Positions 8,731-19,074 of a stretch of 63,647 bases of DNA are shown here, piece by piece. This stretch comes from Umbelopsis ramanniana AG (taxonomy: Eukaryota; Mucoromycota; Umbelopsidomycetes; Umbelopsidales; Umbelopsidaceae). The stretch's first letter is position 1; each line of letters starts with the position of its first letter. The position numbers and the translations under genes were made by a program. The stretch is taken from positions 1 to 63,647 of the forward strand of contig NW_026252173.1 in the NCBI RefSeq assembly GCF_025399195.1. Direction: 5' to 3'. The notes beneath the pieces are model-generated. The model was given only the letters and a program-made list of their open reading frames with translations, was not told where the DNA came from and ran no database searches.

Positions 8731-11166
8731 TTACACGTGACTATATTCTAATGCAATGATGATATCTTGGCCAAAGGGAACGATGGGATGAACGTTCGCC
8801 TTCTTCCAAGTCGTAGCTGGAATACCAATATCAGCTACAAATAGCTCACCGGTGATATTCCTAGACGCGCATCCAGATGCAGGCGCACCGTAGCACAACG
8901 TCCATTTAGGTTTTATGCGATGGTTAACATGATAAGGTGTTCCTATAGATCGATCTGCGATGAATAAAAAGGCAGGTTATTTCCCCTATACGAAACGGAC
9001 ACATACCTTCAATGGGATCTACTCCACTTGGAAAATCTATACTCAACACTGGAGCTTTGTTGCTATTTGCCCAATCCATGGCGGCTATAACAATTTGAAA
9101 GCTTTCGTAGTCTGATTTGAGATCGGCAAATGTGGTCTGGCTGCCCAACAAGGCATCAATGATAATATCCACAGGCGTGGTCAGTTGTTGTGGAAGGTCT
9201 ATGGAAGGAAATATTTAGCTCATGTACTACTCTTCACGTGGCTCGGTAAAAGTTTCAGTACTACCTTCGACACGTTTGACGATACGACCACCAGCAAGCT
9301 GGATGATATATTCTTGACTGGCAATACGTTGAGCTATGGAGGCATTGTTGCTGGCTGCTATGCAGACAACGACTTGGCATCCCCTATTGAGAAGGTGACG
9401 AGCTGCGGCAAGACCATATGCACCTGTATAATTATTATTTCCCGCCAAAACCACCACAAGAGGTGCGGCGTTGTGATTATTTGGTTGTATTCGTCGCTGT
9501 CCGCCTTATGAGTCCGAGTCCATATAGAATTAGTACTCGCATACATGTATCTGAAATTTGTAGATAGATACTGTGACTTACCAATTGCTTTGAGTGCCAT
9601 CATAGCCGCGCTGACACCGGCACTTTCCATAATCATAATATTATTGGGACCACTTTCGGAATCTGGCAAGCACAATGAGTTTAGCTTAAATGCTACTATC
9701 CCATAAAGGTAAACGTCACTTACCACACATAGCATGTACAGTTTTCATTAGAGAAGGTTGTACCAATGGGCACTCCTGCCCTTCCGATACAGTGCGAATT
9801 GTGGTGGTGGGAGCTTGCGGAGGAGCCTTTTCTGCTGGCTGCATCACAGGTACTTCAGCTACTGGCGGCGTTGTAGGCATAGTGGCTTTCGTTTGCGCTC
9901 CTCTTTTTTTCTCCGGAGACTGAGGTATGGATGCATCAGCGCTTTCCTTTCGTCTAGCTTTTGGAGGTATAAGGCCAGCTGGAATAGTAAAGGATGGGAG
10001 CTTTTTCAAACTATTCTCTGGGACATTAGTCTTTGGAACTGATGATGCAGGAGTTGGCCGACCGTTGGCAATGTTGAGATTAGCTAGTAAAAGGTTTGTC
10101 GCACTTTGATCGACCTTGGGATTTGCTGGTCTCTTCGATGCAGTATTACCGTTGATAGCAGGCTGATTGTCTGGTATAGTATCTGCTGTGATACTCCCAT
10201 GCTGTTGTTGCTGTTGTTGCTGCTGCTGCTGTTGAAGCTGTTTTTGCAATTGCTGATGGTGGTTATGATGATGGTCAACAATCTGCGGCGTTGGGCTGTT
10301 CATAGTAATTGGGGAACCCAGAGTCTGGCTGTTAGGAGATGCATCGCCTTGCTTGGTGATCTTTTTCCCCTTGACACTAGGAGATCTGTTCGAAGCTGGC
10401 GATCTGCTGTCAGTCCATAAATCACCATACTCTATCTCTACCGTTTCCACAAAATCTCGAGCTCTATGAGGTCTCACAGCCGCAAATGAAGGTATTTTGG
10501 CGGTCGGCTTGGATACCGGTGTTGGAGGCTTGTTCTCTACAACATTGGGTATATCATTATCGGACACGATATTGGGCGACATAGGACTGGAAAGGGATCT
10601 CGGTGTAGAGGACATATCACTTGAAGGTCTGGAAATCACGTTAATAATTTAGGTCAAAGAATGATGCCAGGACCTTTAAACTTCTAACACGTACCTGATT
10701 GGACTACCAAGCTATAAATGATGTGAAGCAACTGTTAGGTGCTTGAACTAAGCATTCTCCTCAACACATTGATTTTTTTCATACCAGTATATCTAAAGGT
10801 GTTGCTGTCCGTCCAGATTCTGGTACCATTGGCGAGGCGATGCTAGGCGTCTGTTCGACATTGTCAACTGTGCTTGGGCTGGAAGGCTGACTGCCTTGTT
10901 GGTCAACGCTGATCTCCTGTATTCGGTTTCCTGGTATAGCAAATGATACAAGTTCGCGAGGAATGTCGTTGGGTGTTTTGAATATGCGCACTGATATGTG
11001 AAATGTTAATCACAGGCAAGTTCGATCGTGATTCTCCATAGCTTTCCTTACCATCGCTAAGTTTCATCGAGCCGACAGCATCCAGGACTTCAACTATAGT
11101 TCCTTTCACAAATCTTCCATCGGATAGTGTTATATTAGCAGCTTTCCCAACGTAGTCTTCGTACAT
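8731..11166 (-). CDS. EDC3: enhancer of mRNA decapping 3 (Edc3)
   Basis: Eight exons, complement(8731..8954, 9007..9198, 9265..9504, 9582..9662, 9724..10628, 10695..10711, 10785..10990, 11052..11166), give 659 residues with phase kept throughout. The N-terminus MYEDYVGKAANITLSDGRFVKG is the divergent LSm domain that binds Dcp2. A long low-complexity linker with a His/Gln run follows. The last 250 residues form the YjeF_N/Rossmann domain (MIMESAGVSAAMMALKAIG, VVVLAGNNNYTGAYGLAAARHL, DIIIDALLG, VLSIDFPSGVDP), which dimerises Edc3 in P-bodies. Exon 6 of the model (10695-10711) is a 17-nt microexon. The linker shows no obvious FDF motif for Dhh1 binding; the nearest candidate is RDFVETVEIEYGDLW. 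The start is 193 bp from the divergent oxidoreductase gene. Confidence 0.92.
10201..10260 (-). repeat. CAG/CAA polyglutamine tract in EDC3 linker
   Basis: Mixed CAG and CAA codons on the minus strand encode LQKQLQ followed by about eleven Gln, just after a His-rich stretch. The mixed codon use suggests retention at the protein level rather than a fresh microsatellite. Confidence 0.8.
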
Positions 11167-11358
11167 GGTTGCTGTTTGCGGACTGGAATAGAGGCGGTCT
11201 GGCTGTATGCTGAGTACTTTTTGCTGGATCGTACGGGTGTTCAAACCAGTGATTCTAAACATCGGGCACGTGACCCAAGGCTAGAAACCCAGAGTAAAAT
11301 ACATGACCGAACATTCGGACGATACCGTTACTCGCCTCTTCTTTACCAATTCCCCCCT

Positions 11359-12917
11359 ATGGCGAAAGACTTTGGAGGCTTATATAACCCTTCCACCGAT
11401 TCATACTGGCTTAATAGTGCACCATGGCAAGAACCATCTAAATCAGCCCTACCTGCCTCAAGCGACGTAGTCATCATTGGTGGTACGCAGAGACTGTGCA
11501 AAATACAAAATGAAATATTGATCATCTATAAAAGCTGACAATGAATTTTTTAAAAAAGCGGGTATGTCTGGTCTATCTACAGCTTATTGGCTTAAGAAGT
11601 ACGATCCGAACTTAAATGTCGTTGTGATTGATGCTCGGGGTATCTCTTCAGGAGCCACAGGACGAAATGGTATGGTTTTAAGCAGATGAAAAAAAAAAAG
11701 TCAATTGTTCGACTTGAAAGTTCACACGGCTAACTTTGACCTAATTTGTAACCTGCCCAGGTGGTATATGCCTTCCGGGTCTTAATGATTCTTATCAGGA
11801 TACCATCGATGACTTTGGCTATGAATCTGCCAAAAAACTTTTGGAATTTGATTATTTAACAGTGGACACAATGAAGCAATTCGTTGCGGAACATTGTGAC
11901 ACTGACAAGGGTCTATTTGATCCCGAGATGACTTTTCTTGAAGAGGGTGGTTTGATCTTATGGTCGACTACAGAGCAGAGAGACAGTGGAATCCAGGACG
12001 CCAAAGCATTGATTGCCTCGGGTCTTGGAGATGATGTGAGAGAACTAAGCAAGGACGACGTGAAACGAATCACTGGAAGCGACGCCTTCTACGGTGGTCT
12101 ACAAGTGAAGACGGCAGCGGTATTATGGGCCGCCAAGTTTGTTTTTTCGCTAGCTAGATCGGTGCAAGACTGGTGCAAGCTATTCACGTTCTGTCCAGCT
12201 GAAGAAATCACAAAGACAGGTGATATGTTCACCATTCAAACCAAGCTGGGGAAAATAAGGGCCAAAAAGGTTGTCTACGCCACGAACGCTTGGACAAAGA
12301 CGATTTTACCCCAGTTTTCTGGACGAGTCACAGCTGTTCGCAATCAAGTCATCCAGCTTCGCGCCCCTGAAAATGTTAAATGGAACTATTGTATGAGCTC
12401 CAACGATGGGTAAGTTTACTACTGTCAGTGATTTGGAATCCATACTTTGTTCTGATCTATCGACGATACTTGTAGTTACGAATACATGTCTCAGCGTCCA
12501 AACGGAGATATCGTTTTAGGTGGCATGCGCAACATAGTGGATGGTGCAGAATTAAATCAACCAGATGACTCGACTCTTAACGACACGATTGGCAAAGCTC
12601 TCAGAGAATTTCTTCCAAAGCACTTTCCAGGTTTCAAGGACACTGAATTAAAAGTTGAAAAAGAATGGTCTGGAATAATGGGATTCAACCTGTATGACCG
12701 TCTTCCCTTCATTGGCCCCTTAGGGGATGTCCCAGGCCGACACCATGGCGAATATGCCTGCTTTGCTTTTACCGGCCATGGTATGCCTAGAACGTTTATG
12801 GCTGGTAATGCGATTGCTACTATGATTACTGGACAAACTTTACCCTCTTGGTTCCCGATGGAATGCTTGCCAAACCATGAACGCCGCAAAGGACTGTGGA
12901 CGAAGAATCGATTGTAA
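11359..12917 (+). CDS. FAD-dependent oxidoreductase, DAO family
   Basis: Four exons, 11359..11482, 11559..11669, 11761..12409 and 12476..12917, give 441 residues. Splicing of exon 1 to 2 restores the dinucleotide-binding loop VVIIGAGMSGLSTAYWL (GxGxxG). Exon 2 to 3 gives GATGRNGG, the second FAD-contact motif of the D-amino-acid-oxidase superfamily. The C-terminal half has GGMR, then IGPLGDVPGRHHGEYACFAFTGHGMPRTFMAGNAIA, the typical substrate/FAD-closing segment. The N-terminal LYNPSTDSYWLNSAPW is common in fungal DAO-domain proteins related to gamma-glutamylputrescine oxidase (OrdL-like). The substrate is probably an amine or N-methyl amino acid, but it cannot be decided. No signal peptide was seen. 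Confidence 0.88.
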
Positions 12918-13434
12918 TAATAAATGCACACTTCCGTTTGTTATGACTGCCATTTTTAGTGTTGTTAAAGTGCTGTGTCAAAATTAGGCTTGAAGGGTGG
13001 CGTATACGGCGAGTTTCTTTTATTCTATTTGCACACATCATGACAGAAAAAGTTCTGTCAAAAGGTGTAAATATGATTATTACGGTATATATGAAGTGAT
13101 CGAAGAGTGTCAGTTGGAAGGGATTGGAGGAAGCGACAGAGGTGGAGGCTAAAATGTGCACAGAAAGAAAAGCGTGGGTGGATATCGAACAAATAGGAAA
13201 CGAGAAAGCTAAAAGGGGCCCAAAAATAGCCACAGGTGTGTGGAAGCCCCTGAACCCCAAAAAAAGATGGAAGAATAACAAGAAAAGAAACTAAGTGTGG
13301 AAGGAAGAATGAAACAAGATATAACGTATTTAGATGAGGGTTGTAAAGGGTTGTTGGGTGTGTGTAGCTGTAATATCCAATAGATAACATTGCTGAGGCA
13401 TCTTTTGCAATAGCCGATGAGCCGCAAACTCTTT
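12918..13434. other. 3'-3' spacer between convergent genes
   Basis: 517 bp between the stop of the oxidoreductase and the stop of the nucleotide-sugar transporter. Minus-strand open frames of 92-153 codons here overlap each other and carry no motif; I regard them as chance or 3' UTR. Confidence 0.55.
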
Positions 13435-14767
13435 TTACATTCCATAAAGACGCGTTGCAAAGATGACAAGAGCAGCACCCAGAACAAATGGTCCAGAGAT
13501 GATGAAATTGAATAACCATACAGAGACCAGCATGGACAAAATGATACTGATAGATGTGGCGAATCCCTTCAAGATGTTATCAGCATACTTGACAACAAGA
13601 GCAACGATGAGTCCACCAATGGCTTGAATAGAAATGACAACCCACGTCAAAATGTTGTAGTGGGCAAAAAATCCGTCCGTTGCAACCTTACGACCATCCT
13701 GGATACCAACAACAAAGACCAAACCAAAAAGCAGAGAGAACAAAGACATTTGAATGTTGCGAACCCAGACTTGTGCACTTTGAGGAACACCGTCGTCTTC
13801 CATTCCACTGACTGGATCTTCTTCGTCTAGTTCGACGGATGATTTTCTAGAGTTGGTGTCTTCGCCAAGCTCCTTGTCTCCAACCGACTCAAATCGAGTG
13901 TACTTTGGCTGAGGTTTGACGACAGGTGACTTTAGGATCTTTTCGAAATAGACTCCAGCCAAACCAGACAAGAAGCAGGCTAGCAAGACAGCAACATAAC
14001 CCTTCATGTTGGACTGATTGCCAACGCTATCGACTGCATCATCCATATCATCCGATCGATCATCGGATAAAGTTGTCTGCGAGAGGAAGGATCCAAAGGT
14101 TGAAAGAGTTGCATTTCTAGGCAGGACGACCAACGCGATACCAACAGTCAGCAGAGTAATGGCAATCCATTTCAATTTGTTGAGAGACCGTCGGAGAATA
14201 ATAACACTGAAGAATGCAGTGGTAATAATTTTCAATTGATAGGTGACTTGGAAAGTTGCTGCGTCAAGGTTGGAGACAGCCAAGTATTGAAGATTGTTCT
14301 AAATCGTTTGAAAAACTGGATGATTAGAACAAAAAGATACGATATGTTGAATTAATCTTGGCGGGATTTTTTTTGTTACCTGGATCAAATACAATCCAGC
14401 AGGGATAGACAGCTTAAGGGTCTCCCGCCACTGCACTATCAGCTCTCGATTCAGATTTCTAACCAGTCTCTTGAAAGTACGCTTGCCTGGAGGAGGGGCA
14501 AAGAACAAAAGAGCGATACAAACAAGAGCTTTCATAACTTCGCTCATGACAACGGCTGTAGATGCCAAGTAAAGCTGATCCTCTGGGACGCTTGCTCTGG
14601 TATACCGCATGACTAAAATGAGAGCACTATTTTGTACCACAAGAATAATGAGGGAGAGGTACTTGAGAGGTATTCCCCATAATGATATAGTTTCAGACGC
14701 TGTAGAATAGTGAGGGTTAATAAATGCGAGCAAGATGATTGACACATGGTCAAAAAATGTTACCCAT
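13435..14767 (-). CDS. UDP-sugar transporter, SLC35A family
   Basis: Three exons, complement(13435..14298, 14380..14699, 14764..14767), give 395 residues. The first coding exon is only ATGG. Joined to the next it yields MASETISLWGIPLKYLSLIILVVQNSALILVMRYTR, the near-universal N-terminus of Golgi UDP-galactose / UDP-GlcNAc transporters. Exon 2 to 3 gives [37 protein letters not shown], the family signature for the central helices. A poorly conserved acidic cytosolic insert (about 175-255) separates the helices. The C-terminus SIILSMLVSVWLFNF...ATRLYGM closes a ten-helix antiporter. The choice between UDP-Gal and UDP-GlcNAc is uncertain. The protein is expected in the Golgi. Confidence 0.92.
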
Positions 14768-15097
14768 TTTTAGAGATGATTGAACGGTAACAAGAGGTTG
14801 CAAAACAGAGCTGAGCTGAAAAAGTATCAAAATACAGAATTTTGCTTTTTTCAGCTCAAAAATATCGGAGTGCAGTGCCCCGACGTATTGCGCCTCTTCA
14901 AAAGGTGGACTTGCCCGGTTGTACTTTTTCATTTAGCAGACATTGTTAAGTAAAACCTTCGTTTCAAGATACTTTTCAAAAAGATATTGGTTTATTACAC
15001 GCTCCAAAGCTGGTATCTCTTAAAGTCAAAAACAACCATGTTTGGGCCACATATAAAAAGGGGGGACGACTATTAAATCATATATGGCTGAAATGGC
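14768..15097. other. spacer
   Basis: 330 bp: 5' flank of the sugar transporter and 3' flank of the Rab GAP gene. A 60-codon frame at 14750-14932 overlaps the ATGG exon and is not considered real. Confidence 0.55.
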
Positions 15098-16712
15098 TTA
15101 AACGTATCTTGCCGAAGCGAGCGCTGCCGCCGCAACGCCTATACCGACAGCTGCTACAATCGCTATCATCTGTCGCATCCTTTGCTCTTGTCTAGAATTC
15201 ATAGGAGCGACAGCCAGGGGTCGTCTTTCAGACGGTTCCATTCTTAATATTTTGCGAGCTTGATCTCTTGCTTCAGCCACAGGCTTCTCGTCGCCCCACG
15301 TGTTCACGCTGGATGTTTCATCCAAACCAATATGTGCCTTCCTTTGGAGCTGGATGGGAGGGTAAGACTCTTCTAGCTGGGTTGCCTTTGCAATCAACGC
15401 TTCGACATCTAAGGGCTTCTGCGGCAGTTTGGAGAGAAAAGTGTGTATTGCTGAATTTTCGCATTCCTGTTGCAACAGCTCTTCCTTATGAGACAGCACA
15501 ATTGCAGCTGCGAAGTAGACGGGCATGAGCGGATTAGAGCTTAAAAATAGATCAAATAACCTTGGAATGACTGAAAAGTCGTCGATATCGTGGCTGCACC
15601 AAGTGATGACCCAACTAAGGCAGTAATATGGTAACACATTCGCTCTGCAAAACAACAACATGTAAATACCGACGGTTTGCGATTCATACTCAACTGAAGA
15701 AACCTGTTTTCTTTTGAGATATGTTCCCGCAAATTTTACTTCTACTTACTCTTGTAAAAAACTTGATATTTGCTGGTCTTCATGTTGATAAAGCGTGTCA
15801 AGTAACGTTACTTGACGTAATATCGGATCCATAGAATCTAACATCGCATCTGTATTGACAGTTCAAGCAAAGTCAAGGATTATGTTGATACAATAAAAAT
15901 GGACAAGGTATTTCGATAAGCAAGCCAAAAGGATATCTTAGGAAAAAGAGCGTCACTTGCTCCACGAGATCAACAGCAGCCTTCTTGCCAAAGATTAGCA
16001 AAAACACGGTGCATATATCGTGGAACCCCTAATAATAAACTTTGCTGTTTAGAAAAGCATGCAATTTCCGCTTAAGAATGCCGAAAGGATATACCTGGTA
16101 ATAATGTAACGACTTGTTCCGTCGTAACACTTCAACAATCAGTTCATTGAGTTCATCCTGCTTTTCCTTTTTACTGGTTTCATCAAGACCTATCGTAAAG
16201 GTATATGTCAGCCACCCTTAGACCTGAACAGCTTGATTTCGTCAATTTTTTATACCTTGTGGATATGCGTTAAGCGATCTATCGACATCCAGTTGCACCT
16301 GCTTTTCATCTACGTGTTCTTCGTGTTCGTCATCTAATATATATGTGATACTCTGTTAGCTGTGCGCTGGGGTCACCATTTTACTGGATATACTCACCTT
16401 CAGTTTTCACTAAGTCGTCTGAAATATTACACTGTAATAGAACTGGCCTGTGCCCGCCCCCAACCTATATTTTAGAAAATAGCCCAACCAAGAGTTAATG
16501 AAAGTCGGCATTCGGGGTACGTACCAAACTCGCCTTCGCAGGCTGTTGTTTATAAAGCCGCCACCGTCTCTGCCTATGCTTCGAAGAGTTTCGACATCGT
16601 CACTCCGAATGGCTTCATTGATCCGCCAAATGCGTTTGTATACTTCGTTTTCATGAGCATAGCGTTCGCTGGATATAACACGGCGTCCTCGAAAAGCTTG
16701 TCGTTTTGTCAT
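15098..16712 (-). CDS. GYP8: TBC1D20/Gyp8-type Rab GTPase-activating protein
   Basis: Seven exons, complement(15098..15653, 15750..15851, 15937..16028, 16095..16189, 16256..16333, 16398..16447, 16525..16712), give 386 residues. TBC motifs are VQLDVDR (catalytic Arg about 98) and LHYYQGFHD (Gln about 137), so both fingers of the dual-finger mechanism are present. The block ANVLPYYCLSWVITWCSHDIDDFSVIPRLFDLFLSSNPLMP is diagnostic for the TBC1D20/Gyp8 branch, an ER-anchored GAP for Rab1/Ypt1. The C-terminus carries the expected tail anchor (MIAIVAAVGIGVAAAALASARYV). Exons 15937-16028 and 15750-15851 cannot be joined by a GT-AG intron. They are joined by an ATATCC...AC intron (separate entry), which gives FFLRDAMLDSMDP. 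Confidence 0.92.
15852..15936 (-). other. U12-type AT-AC intron in the Rab GAP gene
   Basis: Read on the minus strand, the intron starts ATATCCTTTT directly after exon bases CTAAG, and ends CAATAC before AGATGCGATG. The 5' site equals the U12 consensus ATATCCTTT. TCCTTGACT (branch A at 15873) matches the U12 branch consensus TTCCTTRACY except at the first base. The length is 85 bp. There is no GT donor that restores the frame. The AC at 15852 gives FLRDAM, the expected protein; an AC at 15861 is also in frame (FLSVNTDAM) and lies 12 nt from the branch A. Confidence 0.85.
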
Positions 16713-17079
16713 TATTAGCTTGACTTGCGCTTGCTATATTGTACAAGGTAAATACAAGGTGAATATATTATAAAAAATGGGAGAAGGTAGCAAGTCAGCA
16801 ACTGGGTAATGACGACTATGCAACATAACTACCACAAAAATAAAATAATGACTAGAAAAACACAAGCTTTACAAACACATTGAGAAAACTCGACCATATG
16901 AAAATATGTTAATAGCAAAACTGGTTGCTGACACGGTGGTCAAAATACTCATTTACAGCGATTCCGACCGATACGCATATACACGCATCTCGCAACAAAG
17001 GTTTTTTAAAGATCGGTTTATATGTGAGAACGCTGTATAGAACAAAGCAATGTATAGTAGAGGAAAAAAGGTAGGTAGT
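16713..17079. other. spacer
   Basis: 367 bp between the Rab GAP start and the complex I subunit stop. No gene or repeat was recognised. Confidence 0.6.
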
Positions 17080-17756
17080 CTAGGCACTCTTGGGATATTC
17101 GAGTGAAACACCCTTCTCCTTCAATGATTTTTCGGCTTCCTTAGTGGCCCAGGTGACGACACTAGAATTGAAATACAATCGAATTAGTTCAAGTTGGAGA
17201 CTGATAGCAGGATGAAGGTGTATGACGTACCTTGTATCAGGCTTATAGTATAACAAAGCGGACATGAGGACGAAACCGCCGCCCATACCCCAGTAGTAGA
17301 TGGTCTCCCATTCCTCCTTAACACGCTTTTGTCCAGGTGCCAAAGGCTACAATGAGAATAAAAATCAGTCAAGATGCACTAAGTAAAGATAGAGTGACTT
17401 TCGGCGAAGAGGGTTGTACAGATGATCAAGTATTTGACTGGCATTCGCTTGTCGTTAGAATTTATACCGCTGTTGCAATCTGTGAATCATTGCTATCGAA
17501 TCCAGCAAGGTGTTGACGTATTCGACAGCGATGTAATAGGGTTGGCGAGTTTCGTATAGAAATGCCCGAGGTGTGAAGTCGATGTCGCGGACTGGTTGGA
17601 CATTCAAGATTACTTCTAACAGTGACGGAGCCTTACCTTCTCGTTGAACAAGTAGCCGCCGGGTTCGTTGTATGATGCTGGTCCGTGTCCACCACGACGA
17701 ATGGCGGCACGCTTGAAAGCGGATGAACGAGCAAATGCTCTAGCAAACATGGACAT
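17080..17756 (-). CDS. NADH:ubiquinone oxidoreductase ESSS subunit (NDUFB11-like)
   Basis: Three exons, complement(17080..17161, 17231..17346, 17637..17756), give 105 residues. The N-terminus MSMFARAFARSSAFKRAAIRRGGHGP is Arg/Ala/Ser-rich with no acids, a typical mitochondrial presequence. The sequence GPASYNEPGGYLFNEKPLAPGQKRVKEEWETIYYWGMGGGFVLMSALLYYKPDTSVVTWA contains the E-x-x-W-E-x-I-Y-Y-W-G block and the single membrane helix of the ESSS/NDUFB11 accessory subunit. That subunit sits in the distal membrane arm of complex I. The first intron (17347-17636) is 290 bp, long for this window, and holds a 45-codon open stretch (see findings). The alternative of a different small complex I subunit is unlikely. 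Confidence 0.88.
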
Positions 17757-19074
17757 GACTGAATGGACAATAGGTGGGCTTACTTGCGTGTTTATAACGT
17801 CCAGTGGCCGCCCTTGTGTTAAGCCACTCGAGTCACATGACTAATTTTTGGGTTCATCCAAAACCTGATTCCGCCTGCCGCTGTGCCTGACACTTTGAAG
17901 AATTATCAGTAGCTCTGAGAGGGTTCAAGCGTCGGTTAAATAATATAAGTACTTGATTTAAACCATTTTTTGCTGCGAAATCTGACCGATGAATGCTGGA
18001 GAAAAGCCTTTGTGTGGAATAATATGTGAAAAACCATGAAAAGTTCACTTGCGCCATTTATTTTCCGGTCGTGTAGAATCCTGCACCTTCTTTTTTCTGT
18101 ATGAGAAAAGGCGACAGTATGTATAAATTATTTTTGAACATAACCTTAGAACCTAATATGTTGTAATAAATTTATAGATAGCGAATACTATTGATTCCAG
18201 TATTTGAGCAGTACGAGCTCCATGTGAATTCATATAACTCATTGGGCGGTAGCTCACCCCCTGGACAAGGGAGGAAGGGACTAGCTGCTATCTCTATTCG
18301 TCGTTGGCCAAGATAGCACGTGATGTGCTTGACAACTGTTACGGACGTAAGCGACAATATTGCAAATGATTGAAATAAAGCCAGGTTCTGGAGAAAAGCT
18401 AGTAGATCTTGACGAAAGCCACATAAAATTGTCTCCTGCAGCTTGCGTTTTCCAGAAAATGGCATCATTTTACCCTCTAAACAATCGGTTTCCGCATTGG
18501 TGCGACAGCGCTTGCCATTTTTCATAGGCATCTCCGAGCATGCCTCGCCAATGTTTTTCAACTGTCAAATGCATAAAATACAATTGGAGGTAACGATAAA
18601 TTCGGTATGGTTTGCATATCCCTTGGTTAGATTGCGATTTTTGGCAGCTACGACCTAATACAAAGTGGATTTTCATTTGGCTGCCGCACAGACCTGTTTT
18701 CTTGGGCATGTATTTCTTTGCTACTGCAGCCTTAAAATAAAAAAATATTTTTAATAAAAAATAAAATTTACTCTTCTATCAGCTTAGTGCGGTATCATCC
18801 TTTAGCTAAGGACAAGGTATCCTCCACACTTCACTCCATCCAACTCTCTATCTTAAAAAAACAATATAAAGTGATTACTGACGCTTATATTTATTTCAGA
18901 TTTGTAGCACTAAAAATTTGAAAAGTCACTTTCAAATGAATACCCACAGAGCAGCTTAATATTATTTACCAACCACTATACCCAACAGATTTCACCAGCA
19001 AGTAACAAATTATACTAATATCGTACTTCAAGCGAATGTTATATTAAGCAAGTTCGACGCATAGGTGGAGCAAA
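17757..19074. other. intergenic region, possible decayed reading frames
   Basis: 1.3 kb. Two overlapping minus-strand frames (18172-18561, 130 codons; 18470-18709, 80 codons) cover the middle. The longer one continues upstream past a single in-frame stop. I recognise no domain. It may be an old element or a lineage-specific pseudogene. The rest is AT-rich. Confidence 0.4.

Noticed and set aside
12557..13519. Several minus-strand frames of 90-153 codons
   Set aside because: They overlap the real oxidoreductase exon, the spacer and the sugar transporter's 3' end in conflicting frames, and consist of Phe/Leu/Ser runs typical of pyrimidine-rich UTR.
15841..15860. TACAG acceptor at 15850 for the AT-AC intron of the Rab GAP gene
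   Set aside because: Using AG/ATGCG shifts the frame and destroys the conserved MLDSMDP sequence; the AC ends keep it.
18172..18709. Two overlapping minus-strand frames that together look like one interrupted protein
   Set aside because: An in-frame stop separates them, no splice sites join them cleanly and no family was recognised; left as a gap description.
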